Numbered from the stretch's first letter, positions 35,139 through 43,170 are shown. The stretch: 49,015 bases of DNA from Streptomyces sp. CB00455 (GCF_001905445.1 NZ_LIVQ01000015.1:1-49015), one strand, 5' to 3'. Notes: a model not told the origin generated them from the sequence alone. Numbers and translations: made by a program.

Positions 35139-36005
35139 GTGCAGAAGACCGCCCTCGTTCCCTACGCCCACCTCCCCCGAGCGCACCACGATCGCCACGT
35201 CCTGACCAGTACCGTCGACGTCTTTGGCGTCGCCCACTGGCTGCTTGCCGATCGCGCTCCGCAGCCCGGCGGCGATGTCCTGCCCTTCGACACCCTCGTG
35301 GTGTCTGTCCATCCGGGCGGAACCGTCGAACTCACCGAGCTGAGCGCCGTGCGGGCCCGCTGGCCGCACCTGGACCGCCTGCCCGACGGCGGGTTCGTCG
35401 TCGCCGCGTCTCGCGCCCGTCGGTACGAGGACGGGAACCAGGTTCAGGTCTTCGACCCGCTCGGCCGCGAGACGTCGTCCTTCTCCGTCGGAGACGCCAT
35501 CGAGCACCTGCTAGTGGACGAGGCCGGCCACATCTGGGTCGGGCACTTCGACGAGAACCCGTCCGGCATCCGTCGCTGGAGCACCACAGGCCACCCCCTG
35601 TGGACGTCGGACGGTGCCGACATCCCCGGTCTCTTCGACTGCTACGCCCTCAACGTGTCGGGCAACACCGCCTGGGCCTGCACCTACACGGACTTCCCGC
35701 TCGTCGAGATACGCCCCAACCGACCCGACCGGTCAGTGAGGGTCTGGGCAAACCAGGTTCGGGGCGCCAAGGCAGTGGCCGTTCACGGAGATCAGGTGGC
35801 CTTCTACGGCGGCTATGGCGAGGAGCAGGACCGGCTCGCTCACGGCAAGCTCACTGAATCATCGGTCAAGCCAACGGACGTCGGCCTGCTCACCCTGCCC
35901 GATGGCAGCGCCCCGGGCCACCGACGGGTTGTCGGCCGAGGAAGCAGGATCTACGTCCAGGCCAAGCCGTTCACAGCGTGGGGTGTGTTCGACCTCAGCA
36001 GCTGA
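35139..36005 (+). CDS. Beta-propeller-like hypothetical protein
   Basis: A GTG after AGGAGAG starts a 288-residue protein with no signal peptide. It shows repeated four-strand motifs: LPDGGFVVAASRARRYEDG, HLLVDEAGHIWVGHFDENPSG, LFDCYALNVSGNTAWACTYTDFP, KAVAVHGDQVAFYGGYGEE. The GHIWVG-type turn recalls NHL/WD-like propellers. No catalytic residues are evident and no family is named with confidence. It is bracketed by the 36-base repeats and stands alone. Confidence 0.65.
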   Translation: MQKTALVPYAHLPRAHHDRHVLTSTVDVFGVAHWLLADRAPQPGGDVLPFDTLVVSVHPGGTVELTELSAVRARWPHLDRLPDGGFVVAASRARRYEDGNQVQVFDPLGRETSSFSVGDAIEHLLVDEAGHIWVGHFDENPSGIRRWSTTGHPLWTSDGADIPGLFDCYALNVSGNTAWACTYTDFPLVEIRPNRPDRSVRVWANQVRGAKAVAVHGDQVAFYGGYGEEQDRLAHGKLTESSVKPTDVGLLTLPDGSAPGHRRVVGRGSRIYVQAKPFTAWGVFDLSS

Positions 36006-36037
36006 TACCCGGCGCTGGAGGGGCGCACCAGCGAGGG

Positions 36038-36256
36038 TCAGAGGGTCTTCGACCGGTTGATCGAATCTCCTCTGCTGCGCTGAGTCCTTAACGCCGCAGC
36101 GGGCCCGCGGTCGAGGCATCCTTCCAATCCCGACACGAGCAGGCGGGCCAGCTTGCGCTCGGCGTCACCGTCGGGCCGAATCTGTGCATCAGAGTTGTCC
36201 ATCCGAGCCAGGTACAGCGCTAAGTCACAACGGCACAGTTTGCGAATGGACGCCAT
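36038..36256 (-). CDS. Short hypothetical ORF, probably a gene fragment
   Basis: This 72-codon frame contains LCRCDLALYLARMDNSDAQ then DGDAERKLARLLVSGLEG. The CDLALYLARMDN part is shared with the scrap near 34850, which suggests a real protein family now present only as fragments. No ribosome binding site is obvious. Confidence 0.3.
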   Translation of the reverse strand: MASIRKLCRCDLALYLARMDNSDAQIRPDGDAERKLARLLVSGLEGCLDRGPAAALRTQRSRGDSINRSKTL

Positions 36257-36449
36257 AGCCTGCGAACGCCCACGCGCTGATCACTCTGTGCGTTCAAGAT
36301 GATCGCGGTCTGGCCGCTCCAAGTCGGCCGGCTGCGCGTCTTCAAGGGTTGTTGACGCCTCGTCAGTTACATTACTGAAATCCGGTCGATCTTTCGTGAT
36401 ATCGAGCATGCTGAGTCTGCTGATCAACTAGGACAACTGTGGAGTGAGC

Positions 36450-36839
36450 ATGTCGAATATTCCGGCTGATCTGCGGTATACCGAGTCGCATGAGTGGGTG
36501 CGGTCGGAGTCGGACGGCACGTTGGCGGTCGGGCTCACCGATCACGCTCAGCAGGCGCTTGGCCCGGTGGTGTTCGTGGAGCTGCCGGAGGTCGGCAAAC
36601 CCGTCGCGGCTGGCGATGTCGTCGGTGCCGTCGAGGCGGTCACGGCCCAGTCGGACATCCACGCGCCGGTCGGCGGCGAGGTGATCGCCGTGAACGAGGA
36701 GCTGTTCTCCAAACCGCATCTCATCAACACGGGGTACTGGCCCCACGAGGCGTGGATCTTCAAGATCAGGCCGTCGGACAGTTCCGAGCTCGGGAGGCTC
36801 CTCGACGCTGCCGGCTACAAGGCGGCCATCGGCGAGTGA
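36450..36839 (+). CDS. GcvH-like protein lacking the lipoylated lysine
   Basis: The 129-residue protein is colinear with glycine cleavage H protein: MSNIPADLRYTESHEWVRSE, GLTDHAQQALGPVVFVELPEVG, then VVGAVEAVTAQSDIHAPVGGEV and INTGYWPHEAWIFKI. In H proteins the ExVKAxSD motif carries the lipoyl-lysine; here residue 65 is Thr (ACG) where Lys (AAG) is expected, one base away. So it should not be able to carry the aminomethyl-lipoyl intermediate. No gcvT, gcvP or lipoylation gene is nearby and no glycine riboswitch was seen upstream. It is either a decaying extra copy or a non-catalytic paralogue. Confidence 0.88.
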   Translation: MSNIPADLRYTESHEWVRSESDGTLAVGLTDHAQQALGPVVFVELPEVGKPVAAGDVVGAVEAVTAQSDIHAPVGGEVIAVNEELFSKPHLINTGYWPHEAWIFKIRPSDSSELGRLLDAAGYKAAIGE

Positions 36840-36886
36840 ACTGCGCCACCACAATGCCTCGGGCCGGGTTCGGCTGTCACTCGGTG

Positions 36887-37450
36887 ATGCGCCAGCACGA
36901 ATACCTGGTCGCCCTCAAGGCCGAGAACGGCCTCCTGACCTTGGACACCCTGCACTGGGCCGACGAGATCAGAGACCCGCAGAAGGAGATCGACAACCTG
37001 CCGGGAAAGGCGAGGGCCTCCGACAAAGAGCTGACCATGGCCGAGCAGCTCATCGAAGCCCTGACGATGAAGTGGGACCCGGAGCAGTTCCACGACACCT
37101 TCCAGGGGAAGGTCGCCGCCATGATCGAGGCCAAGCAGGCCGGCGAGACCGTCGAGAAGGCCGAGGTCCCGGTGGAGCCGACCGGTGTGGTCGACCTCAT
37201 GGAGGCGCTGCGCGCCAGCGTCGAGCGGGCCGGGAGCCCGAAGGCCACCGGCGGCAAGGCGACCACTTTCGGTAAGGCCGCCGAGAAGAGGCCTGGGGCG
37301 AAGAAGCGGATCCGCTCCGCGCCGAAGGAAGACTTGAGCGGACTGTCGAAGGCCGACCTCTACAAGAAGGCCGCCGCCGCCGACATTCCCGGCCGCTCGC
37401 ACATGACCCGCGATGACCTCGTGAAAGCACTGTCCTCATCCCGGACGTAA
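36887..37450 (+). pseudogene. ku: Ku protein, 5'-truncated
   Basis: The frame carries the C-terminal half of bacterial Ku: EYLVALKAENGLLTLDTLHWADEI then RDPQKEI, EQLIEALTMKWDPEQFHDTF, and after a Lys/Ala linker the SAP-like tail LSKADLYKKAAAADIPGRSHMTRDDL. Roughly the first 130-150 residues, most of the DNA-ringing beta-barrel, are missing; upstream lies the end of the gcvH-like gene. ATGs at 36854 and 36887 are possible starts but neither gives a full domain. It sits 22 bases before the ligase, the normal NHEJ gene order. As it stands it should not form a DNA-binding ring. Confidence 0.8.
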
Positions 37451-37472
37451 GCGCGAAAGGGAGGCATACAGG

Positions 37473-38495
37473 GTGGCGTTGCGACCGCCGGTGGAGCCGA
37501 TGCTGGCGCAGGCCGTGGAGTCGGTGCCGGGCCCCGGCGTGTTGGGAGAGCTGGCGTTCGAGCAGAAATTCGACGGCTGCCGGACCCTGCTGTTCACCCC
37601 CACCGGGCCGGACAGTGGCCTTCAGCTGCAGACCCGGCGAGGGTCGCTGATCCAGGACCGGTTCCCCGACCTCGTTGCCGCGGCGGACAAGCTGCCCGAC
37701 GGCCTGGTCCTGGACGGGGAGCTTGTCGTCTGGGACACGAAGGCGGGTCAACTGTCCTTTGAGGGGTTGCAGCGCCGCACCGCTGCCCGCGGCCGCAGCG
37801 CACGCGGGCTCGCCGCGTCCCTGCCCGCCTTCTTCATCGCGTTCGACGTCCTGCAGCAGGACGGAAGCGAACTGATCAGCTACCCCTACCGCCAACGCCG
37901 CCTCCGCCTGGAAGCACTGTTCGCCGGGCACCGGCTCACATCCCCCTGGACGCTGTGCCCGATGACAACGGACCTGATCAAGGCACAGCAGTGGCTGGAA
38001 GCCTGGACCGAGATCTCCGGCCTCGAAGGCATCGTGGTCAAAGCAATGAACCAGCCCTACCGACCAGGACACAGAGGCTGGTACAAACTGCGTCGCCGGA
38101 ACACGACGGAGGCGATCATCGGAGCCATCACCGGCACCCTGATCCGACCACAGCTCCTCCTCCTGGGCCGCCGCGACGCGCACGGCCGCCTCCGCTCGAT
38201 CGGCCGCACGGCCCCGCTGCGTGCCGAGATGGCGCGCCTGGTCGGAGGCAACCTGATCGCGGCCGATGCCGGACACCCCTGGGAGGGCTGGCGGTTCGCA
38301 TCGGCGTGGGGGAGCCGGGACATCCTGGATGTCACCCTCGTCCGCCCCGACCTCGTGGCCGAGATCAGCGCCGATACCGCCGTCGACCGAGGAGGAGTCT
38401 TCCGGCACGCGGTCCGCTTCAAACGGTTGCGCCTCGACGTGACCGTGGAGGAGGTACCGCTGTTCAGTGCCGGTCCGAGCGCCGCAACTGGCTGA
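37473..38495 (+). CDS. ATP-dependent DNA ligase (LigD ligase-domain type)
   Basis: A GTG after AAAGGGAGG starts a 340-residue ligase with all nucleotidyltransferase motifs: motif I KFDG with Lys32 as adenylation site, motif III LVLDGELVVWD, motif IV GLEGIVVK, motif V WYKLRRRN, and a C-terminal OB-fold (IIGAITGTLIRPQLLLLG, FRHAVRFKRLRLD). It lacks the polymerase and phosphoesterase domains of full LigD, as do the stand-alone NHEJ ligases of Streptomyces. Together with Ku it would seal double-strand breaks, but its Ku partner here is truncated. Two broken paralogues lie at 16343 and 18326. Confidence 0.92.
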   Translation: MALRPPVEPMLAQAVESVPGPGVLGELAFEQKFDGCRTLLFTPTGPDSGLQLQTRRGSLIQDRFPDLVAAADKLPDGLVLDGELVVWDTKAGQLSFEGLQRRTAARGRSARGLAASLPAFFIAFDVLQQDGSELISYPYRQRRLRLEALFAGHRLTSPWTLCPMTTDLIKAQQWLEAWTEISGLEGIVVKAMNQPYRPGHRGWYKLRRRNTTEAIIGAITGTLIRPQLLLLGRRDAHGRLRSIGRTAPLRAEMARLVGGNLIAADAGHPWEGWRFASAWGSRDILDVTLVRPDLVAEISADTAVDRGGVFRHAVRFKRLRLDVTVEEVPLFSAGPSAATG

Positions 38496-39097
38496 AGAGT
38501 CTGGGTGAGCACCTGCACGGAGGGGGAGGTGAGGCAGGTGCCCACGGACGACGGCCGGGGGGCCGCTCAGCGCGCCGGCCGCCGTCTCCAGCGTAAATTC
38601 ACCAGGCGCTCGGAGTCACGTGCCAGGCGTGGCGGCCGTGCTTCATGGGCGGGGGTGCGGGCGGTCCCGTAGGGGCCGGAACCTGTCATTCGGCCCACAC
38701 GCGTTGTCCAGATGCTTGCCACGGCGAGAGCCGCAGCGCTGCTCAGCGGATCCGGCCCAAGCCACAGCGCGGCAGCAGCCCGCCCCCCATCAGCCCGGTC
38801 CGGGCGGTGCGCTCGCCTCGCGCAGAGTCCGGATCGACGGCGGGGGTACGGTCCGCGCCCACGGCAAGCGCGCGGACCTGCATCCGTCGCCCAGTACGTA
38901 CCGGCCCTCCTCCGCCGCCGGCCGTCTTTTCGCCGTCCCGATCGCCCGCAGTCGGCAGCGCTGGCGGCCACGCATGCCATGTGACGGATGCCGGTCTGAA
39001 CGTCGGCCGGAATCAGGCGTTGGCGCCGACGGGAGCCTGTCCCGGAATTTCGGCGGGTGCTGGCCCGGACGGCGATGGCGCCTTGCCGCCGGCACTC
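38496..39097. other. Non-coding stretch after the ligase
   Basis: About 600 bases. Long open frames exist on both strands but have no recognisable motif and look like GC-rich noise. I see nothing definite here. Confidence 0.4.
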
Positions 39098-39243
39098 CGC
39101 AGGGCGGGGGCGATGACCTGTTCGTCCACTTCAGGGCGATCGAGTCCGACGGCTTCAAGAGCCTCAAGGAAGGCCAAATCGTCAGTTTCGTGGCTGAGCA
39201 GGGCCAGAAGGGCATGCAGGCCGCGCAGGTCCGCCCCGAGTAG
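39098..39243 (+). pseudogene. 3' half of a cold-shock protein gene
   Basis: The frame reads GGGDDLFVHFRAIESDGFKSL then KEGQIVSFVAEQGQKGMQAA, which is the RNP2 motif (DLFVHF) and the whole C-terminal half of a CspA-type domain. The N-terminal KWFNxxKGFGFI part is absent and no start codon fits. It differs from the intact csp at 15890, so it derives from another paralogue. Confidence 0.75.
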
Positions 39244-39323
39244 CCCGCGCCGTGGGGGCTGGGAATCGCTGGGGCGGTCGCCAATACCCCGCCGCGACTG
39301 ACTCTCCGCAGGTCGGGGTGACT

Positions 39324-39341
39324 GTTCCAGAATTCTGGAAC
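39324..39341. promoter_or_regulatory. Perfect 18-bp palindrome
   Basis: GTTCCAGAATTCTGGAAC is self-complementary without a loop, which favours a dimeric protein site over an RNA hairpin. It lies between the csp and helicase remnants, so the regulated gene, if any, is lost or is outside. Confidence 0.45.
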
Positions 39342-39356
39342 GGCCCCCAGATCCGG

Positions 39357-39455
39357 TTACCGGGCCCAGTCGACGCCGAGTTCGGCGAGCGCGCGGAGCT
39401 GCGCCTGGTCGAGCTTCCATGCCCGGGTCTCGGCCGTGAGGCTTGGCCCTGGTAG
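39357..39455 (-). pseudogene. Helicase-associated domain tail remnant
   Basis: One minus-strand frame reads PSLTAETRAWKLDQAQLRAL then AELGVDWAR and stops at 39357-39359, which is the end of an HA-domain helicase like the larger scrap at 20431. No further helicase sequence is recognisable upstream. Confidence 0.6.
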
Positions 39456-39630
39456 CGGTCAGGGTCCGGCGGATGGGTGCGTGATGGCGGGGGAGCTGGG
39501 CGGTCTTCCGGTGCTCTGCATCCGATGCAGAGCATCGAGTGGAGTCCACCGGGTGGCCTCCGCTCCGCCCGCGCGAGGGCCTCCAAGACCTTGCCGCGCC
39601 GCGGGGCCGGCTGCTGCTGCTCGTGATCGC

Positions 39631-39921
39631 TCATGTCCCCAAGGACGCCACGGCGCCCCTGTGGACAAGGGACGTCGTGGGGAGGCCGGTCGAGGCCACC
39701 GTTGCTGTGTGTGTGCATCCTTCGTCCGTGGCCTCGACCAGGTCCGGCCGCTCGCCGTTCGCCCGGTGGACGACCCGCACCAGGTTCTTCTGCCAGAGAG
39801 AGACCGACGCCCCGTAGAGCGCGAACTGCTCGTCTGCCCAGGCGACGCGGACCGGGTCGTCCTCCGGGGCGTGCACCTCGGGCGGGACAGCCTGGGTGAG
39901 TGCGGGGAAGGACGTGGACAT
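39631..39921 (-). CDS. Hypothetical protein
   Basis: From the ATG at 39921 this 96-residue protein reads MSTSFPALTQAVPPEVHAPE, then VRVAWADEQFALYGASVSLWQK and NLVRVVHRANGERPDLVEA. The composition is protein-like, but I know no family. The C-terminus looks less ordered, so a truncated gene is possible. No strong ribosome binding site. Confidence 0.45.
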   Translation of the reverse strand: MSTSFPALTQAVPPEVHAPEDDPVRVAWADEQFALYGASVSLWQKNLVRVVHRANGERPDLVEATDEGCTHTATVASTGLPTTSLVHRGAVASLGT

Positions 39922-40063
39922 CGCGGTCGGGGCGGTCTTCTGCACTCAGACGAGGAATAGGGGTGTAGCCCGTTTGGTATTGCCTGTCGGGCGTTGGCCG
40001 GTGGGGTGGGCGAGTGTGGTGGGGTCACCCGTTTCGTGCTGTGTGTCAGGGAAGGATCCACCT

Positions 40064-40378
40064 ATGCCGTTTACCGAGGTTGTCACCTTCCGGCTGAGGG
40101 AAGGGGTGCGGACTGAAGATTTCCTGGCTGCGGCATTTCGGATGGACCGGGAGTTCCAGCCGACTCAGCCCGGCTATCTGCCGGGCAGTCGTCGTACGCT
40201 CCGCTCGCCTGACGGCACGTGGATGATCTCGGTGGACTGGGAGACGGTGCAGGATTCGGAGAACTCCCAGGCCGCGTTCGCTGACGCGGGGGAAATCACC
40301 GAGGCGTACCTGGGCGCCATGGACCCTGACAGTGCCCGGATTGAAACGTGGGAGCTCTTCATCCCTCCGGCGCAGTAG
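40064..40378 (+). CDS. Ferredoxin-like (ABM-fold) small protein
   Basis: The 104-residue protein MPFTEVVTFRLREGVRTEDFL then AAAFRMDREFQPTQPGYLPG, with TWMISVDWETVQDSENSQAAF, has the beta-alpha-beta pattern of the dimeric alpha/beta-barrel superfamily (antibiotic-biosynthesis monooxygenase-like, SnoaL/ABM). GGAAGGA lies before the ATG. It is convergent with the TetR gene, and a second ABM protein lies at 41156, so the two may share a role in quinone or polyketide redox chemistry. Substrate unknown. Confidence 0.7.
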   Translation: MPFTEVVTFRLREGVRTEDFLAAAFRMDREFQPTQPGYLPGSRRTLRSPDGTWMISVDWETVQDSENSQAAFADAGEITEAYLGAMDPDSARIETWELFIPPAQ

Positions 40379-40401
40379 GCCGCAGGGTATAAAGCGCCTG
40401 G

Positions 40402-40998
40402 TCAGGTCCGGTGCTCCTTGCGTTGCGGGCCGACGGGTGCGCTGCTGGAGGTGAACGTGGCGGCGAGATCTTCGATGAACTGGTCGGTTACGGGTTCGCG
40501 GGAGATGAAGCGCCGGAAGAGTACGGGTCCGCACAGGCGGGCGTACTCGTCGGCGTCCACGCTCACCCCGAACGGTGCCAGGAGTTGGTTGAGGGCGTCG
40601 CGGCGGTTGGTGACCAGGCGGTTCAATGCCTGGTCGCTTTGGGGGTCGTGGTCGGCCTGGGCGGCGAGCATCATCAGTGCGCTCGCGTTCGCCTGGGCCT
40701 CCATGCCGGCGCGCAGGCTGCGCAGGAAGGCGGCGGCGATCTGCTGCGGGGTGCCGGAACCGTCGGGGTACTCGGTGGGCGGGCCCTCAAGGAGCAGGTC
40801 CATGAACAGGCGCTCGCGGCTGGGCCAGTGCCGGTAGAGGGTCTGGCGCGTGACGCGCGCCCGGGCGGCCAGTTCGGTGTAAGTGACCGCGTCGGGGCCT
40901 CGGGTGGTGAGCAGTTCGCGGGCGTGGCCGAGCACGTGGGCCCGGGTCCGCTCGATGCGGGGGTCGGTTCTGGCGGCAGCGCCGACTTCGTCAGTCAT
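40402..40998 (-). CDS. TetR family transcriptional regulator
   Basis: The 198-residue protein has the TetR HTH at residues 15-60 (RAHVLGHARELLTTRGPDAVTYTELAARARVTRQTLYRHWPS) written here across two helices, followed by a TetR_C-type ligand domain (AAAFLRSLRAGMEAQANASALM, GPVLFRRFISREPVTDQFIEDL). ATG 40998 is preferred; ATG 41019 is possible. A TATGAT -10-like box ends 6 bases before 40998 on the minus strand, which would give a leaderless mRNA. It is divergent from the ABM gene at 41156 and shares GTATGAT motifs with the oxidoreductase promoter, so it probably represses both. Confidence 0.88.
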   Translation of the reverse strand: MTDEVGAAARTDPRIERTRAHVLGHARELLTTRGPDAVTYTELAARARVTRQTLYRHWPSRERLFMDLLLEGPPTEYPDGSGTPQQIAAAFLRSLRAGMEAQANASALMMLAAQADHDPQSDQALNRLVTNRRDALNQLLAPFGVSVDADEYARLCGPVLFRRFISREPVTDQFIEDLAATFTSSSAPVGPQRKEHRT

Positions 40999-41004
40999 GA
41001 GTGA

Positions 41005-41030
41005 ATCATACAAGCCCATCGCTATCATAC
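41005..41030. promoter_or_regulatory. Repeated ATCATAC motifs, probable TetR operator
   Basis: ATCATAC occurs at 41005-41011 and 41024-41030, a 19-base period (GTATGAT on the minus strand), overlapping the predicted promoter of the TetR gene in the intergenic region shared with the monooxygenase-like gene. A further GTATGAT is at 42582. Confidence 0.45.
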
Positions 41031-41155
41031 GACTCGTTCCATAACTACGGGTGTTCGCTCCGGGTCTCCCGCCTCCGGTATCTCGAGCTGGGTCCCTCCG
41101 GTGCATCACCCCCGCCGATGCGCCATGCGCGCTCCCGCGAACCGAGGGAAACCCA

Positions 41156-41482
41156 ATGATCACGATCGACAAAGACGCCGACACGCTCACGGTCATGATC
41201 GTGTTCACTCTCGAGGCCTCCGATCAGCCGGCCCTGCTGGAAGCCATCCGCACGTTCGTCCAGGACGTGGTGCGCCACCAGCCGGGCTTCGTCTCCTCCA
41301 CCGTGCACGTCAGCGATGACGGCACACGCATCATCAACTACGCCCAGTGGGAGAACCGAGACGCCCTCGAAGCCTTCCGGGCAAACCCCGACGCCATGAA
41401 CCGGCGCGGTGACATCATGCGCTTCGACCAGGAGAGCCACACCTACCGGATCGCCTTCCAGTCAGAGCGCCTCGCTCCCTGA
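41156..41482 (+). CDS. Antibiotic biosynthesis monooxygenase (ABM) family protein
   Basis: The 108-residue protein has a full ABM domain: LTVMIVFTLEASDQPALLEA, VQDVVRHQPGFVSSTVHVSDDG, RIINYAQWENRDALEAFRANPD, a family of cofactor-free quinone-forming or heme-degrading monooxygenases that act as dimers. GAGGGAAA precedes the ATG. It is divergent from the TetR regulator and convergent with the quinone oxidoreductase, an arrangement suggesting detoxification of a quinone or phenolic compound. The specific substrate is unknown. Confidence 0.88.
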   Translation: MITIDKDADTLTVMIVFTLEASDQPALLEAIRTFVQDVVRHQPGFVSSTVHVSDDGTRIINYAQWENRDALEAFRANPDAMNRRGDIMRFDQESHTYRIAFQSERLAP

Positions 41483-41565
41483 GACGGCGCGGCCGTTTGC
41501 CGGCAGCCCTCCCGGGACGAGCCGCGGGAGGCTGCCGCCCCTCACGGGATACGCGGTACAACGAT

Positions 41566-41595
41566 GGGCCGCACAGAGCAGTCTCTGTGCGGCCC
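41566..41595. terminator. Bidirectional hairpin terminator
   Basis: GGGCCGCACAGAG and CTCTGTGCGGCCC form a perfect 13-bp stem with loop CAGT between the convergent ABM and oxidoreductase genes. Confidence 0.85.
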
Positions 41596-41616
41596 CGCCG
41601 CCGGCCGGATCCCGCC

Positions 41617-42528
41617 TCAGGGGAGAAGAACGATCTTCCCGCGGTTTCGGCGGGTGTCGATGTCGGCGTGCGCCCGGGCCGCTTCGGCAAGCGGGTAGGT
41701 ACGCCAGATCGGGACAGTGAGCTTGCCGGCGGCGGCCAGCTCGGCCAGTTCCGGCAGCGCTTCGGGAGCACGGTCGGAGGGGTCCATCCCGGTGAAGCGC
41801 ACGCCGTATTGGGCGGCGCTCATGTCGGCGAGGGTGATAACGCGCTCCGGACCACCGGCCAGTTCGATGGACTGGGGCAGCACGCCCGCACCGGAGGTGT
41901 CGAGCACCGCGTCAATCCCCTGCGGCGCCGCGGCGCGCACCCGCTCGACCATGCCGTCGCCATAGAGCACGGCGGTGGCGCCGAGCCCGGTGACCCGCTC
42001 CAGGTCGGCCGCCCCAGCCGTGCCGATCACGGTGACGCCGCGGGCGACGGCGAGCTGGACGGCAATCGCGCCCACACTGCCCGCGGCGCCATGGATCAAC
42101 AGCGTCTGACCGCCGCGCACGTCGAGGTGCTTCAGGGCGCGGAAGGCAGTCTCCCCGACGGTCGCAAGCGCGGCCGCCACCTCCCACGACAGCCCCTGCG
42201 GCTTGACGACCGGCCCGCCCAGCAGTGCGTACTGCGCATACGCCCCGCCCGTGGCCACACCGAAGACCTCATCACCCAGGGCAATGCCGCTCACCGCGTC
42301 CCCGACGGCGTCCACGACACCGGCCACATCCATTCCCGGGGTGATCGGGAACTCGGCCGGGAACACCCCGGCCAGCTCGCCGCGGCGGATCTTGTTGTCC
42401 AGCGGGTTCACCGCCGCCGCCCGGACCCGGACCCGGACCTCGTGCGCGGCAGGCTGCGGCATGTCGACCTCGGAGAAGGTGAGCACCTCCGGGCCGCCGA
42501 AGCGCGTGTACGTGATGGCTGACGGCAT
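41617..42528 (-). CDS. Quinone oxidoreductase-like zinc-free MDR protein
   Basis: This 303-residue medium-chain reductase begins MPSAITYTRFGGPEVLTFSE. It has the GroES-like domain (VRAAAVNPLDNKIRRGELAG, PGMDVAGVVDAVGDAV) and the NADPH-binding Rossmann motif HGAAGSVGAIAVQLA. The structural zinc cysteines are absent, so it belongs to the quinone oxidoreductase/zeta-crystallin branch. GGGAGG lies 5 bases before the ATG. Its promoter region has an inverted repeat CTGTA/TACAG and one GTATGAT motif shared with the TetR promoter. Likely a NADPH-dependent reducer of quinones or enones. Confidence 0.9.
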   Translation of the reverse strand: MPSAITYTRFGGPEVLTFSEVDMPQPAAHEVRVRVRAAAVNPLDNKIRRGELAGVFPAEFPITPGMDVAGVVDAVGDAVSGIALGDEVFGVATGGAYAQYALLGGPVVKPQGLSWEVAAALATVGETAFRALKHLDVRGGQTLLIHGAAGSVGAIAVQLAVARGVTVIGTAGAADLERVTGLGATAVLYGDGMVERVRAAAPQGIDAVLDTSGAGVLPQSIELAGGPERVITLADMSAAQYGVRFTGMDPSDRAPEALPELAELAAAGKLTVPIWRTYPLAEAARAHADIDTRRNRGKIVLLP

Positions 42529-42560
42529 GAGAACCTCCCAGAGAAACAAAATAAGACGAT

Positions 42561-42588
42561 CTGTAGTTAAACATACAGGACGTATGAT
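42561..42588. promoter_or_regulatory. Candidate operator upstream of the oxidoreductase
   Basis: CTGTA (42561) and TACAG (42574) form an inverted repeat, next to GTATGAT (42582-42588), the same heptamer found twice in the TetR promoter. This AT-rich patch lies 33-60 bases before the oxidoreductase start. Confidence 0.45.
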
Positions 42589-42635
42589 TGTCGAGCCACG
42601 TCGAGGCCGCGCCGGGCCGGGCCCCCTCATCGGGG

Positions 42636-43000
42636 TCAGGCGGAAGGAAAGGTGGTCATCGGCGCGCCTGCCCAGGTGGCTCTGTCCGCGTTCCACTGCA
42701 TCAGCAGGCGGGCGGGCAGGTCCCGGCGCTCCACGACGCGGACCGCCACGGGGTTGATCCACACACCTCACGCGCCGACCCCGGTCAACGAAGCCGCGGG
42801 CCTCGAGCCGGTCCACCGCTTCTGTGAACTCGCTGGGCGTCAGGAAGAACGACGGCGCGAGCAGGAACCCCAGCTGGTAGTTCCTGATCTCCGGCGGCTC
42901 CTCCGGCCGGTGCAGCTCCGCCTGTTTCAGGGCCAGCCACAGCAGAGCGGTGGCCTCGTAGGGGGAGGAGGACAGCTCCCGGAGCACGTCCTGGTGCAGC
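42636..43000 (-). pseudogene. Plasmid-type winged-helix protein, frameshifted
   Basis: The minus strand reads EFVALHQDVLRELSSSPYEA, LLWLALKQAELHRPEEPPEI and RNYQLGFLLAPSFFLTPSEF with AVDRLEARGFVDRG. After a frameshift near 42775 it continues as GVWINPVAVRVVERRDLPAR to a stop at 42636-42638. The pattern of helices and a winged-helix-like turn recalls RepL-type or plasmid HTH proteins, but this is a guess. The 5' end merges into a copy of the CxxC gene on the other strand at about 43000. Confidence 0.5.
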
Positions 43001-43170
43001 GCCACGAACTCGCCCTGCACCCGGCCCACGTCGACGGCCTCACTCGGCTCCTGCGCCAGGCCGTCGACACCGTCGGAGCCCGCAGCACGCCCGGGGGCGG
43101 CCGGTGCTTCCACTGCGACGGCACCGGCCCTGCCCACCCGCTGTGGGAGCTGGTACCCGGCAAGCCTGAG
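43001..43170 (+). pseudogene. Decayed copy of the plasmid-type CxxC gene 3' end
   Basis: The plus strand encodes HELALHPAHVDGLTRLLRQA then GGGRCFHCDGTGPAHPLWEL, almost the same as the C-terminal third of the protein at 12462 (DNA roughly 90% alike by eye). The 5' two thirds are absent. It marks a second plasmid-derived block related to that at 10974-13209. Confidence 0.75.

Noticed and set aside
36256..36449. Glycine riboswitch before the GcvH-like gene.
   Set aside because: I do not see the conserved paired glycine-aptamer core in these 190 bases.
38620..39090. Long frames on both strands between the ligase and csp remnant.
   Set aside because: Arg/Pro/Ala-rich translations with no motif; treated as non-coding.
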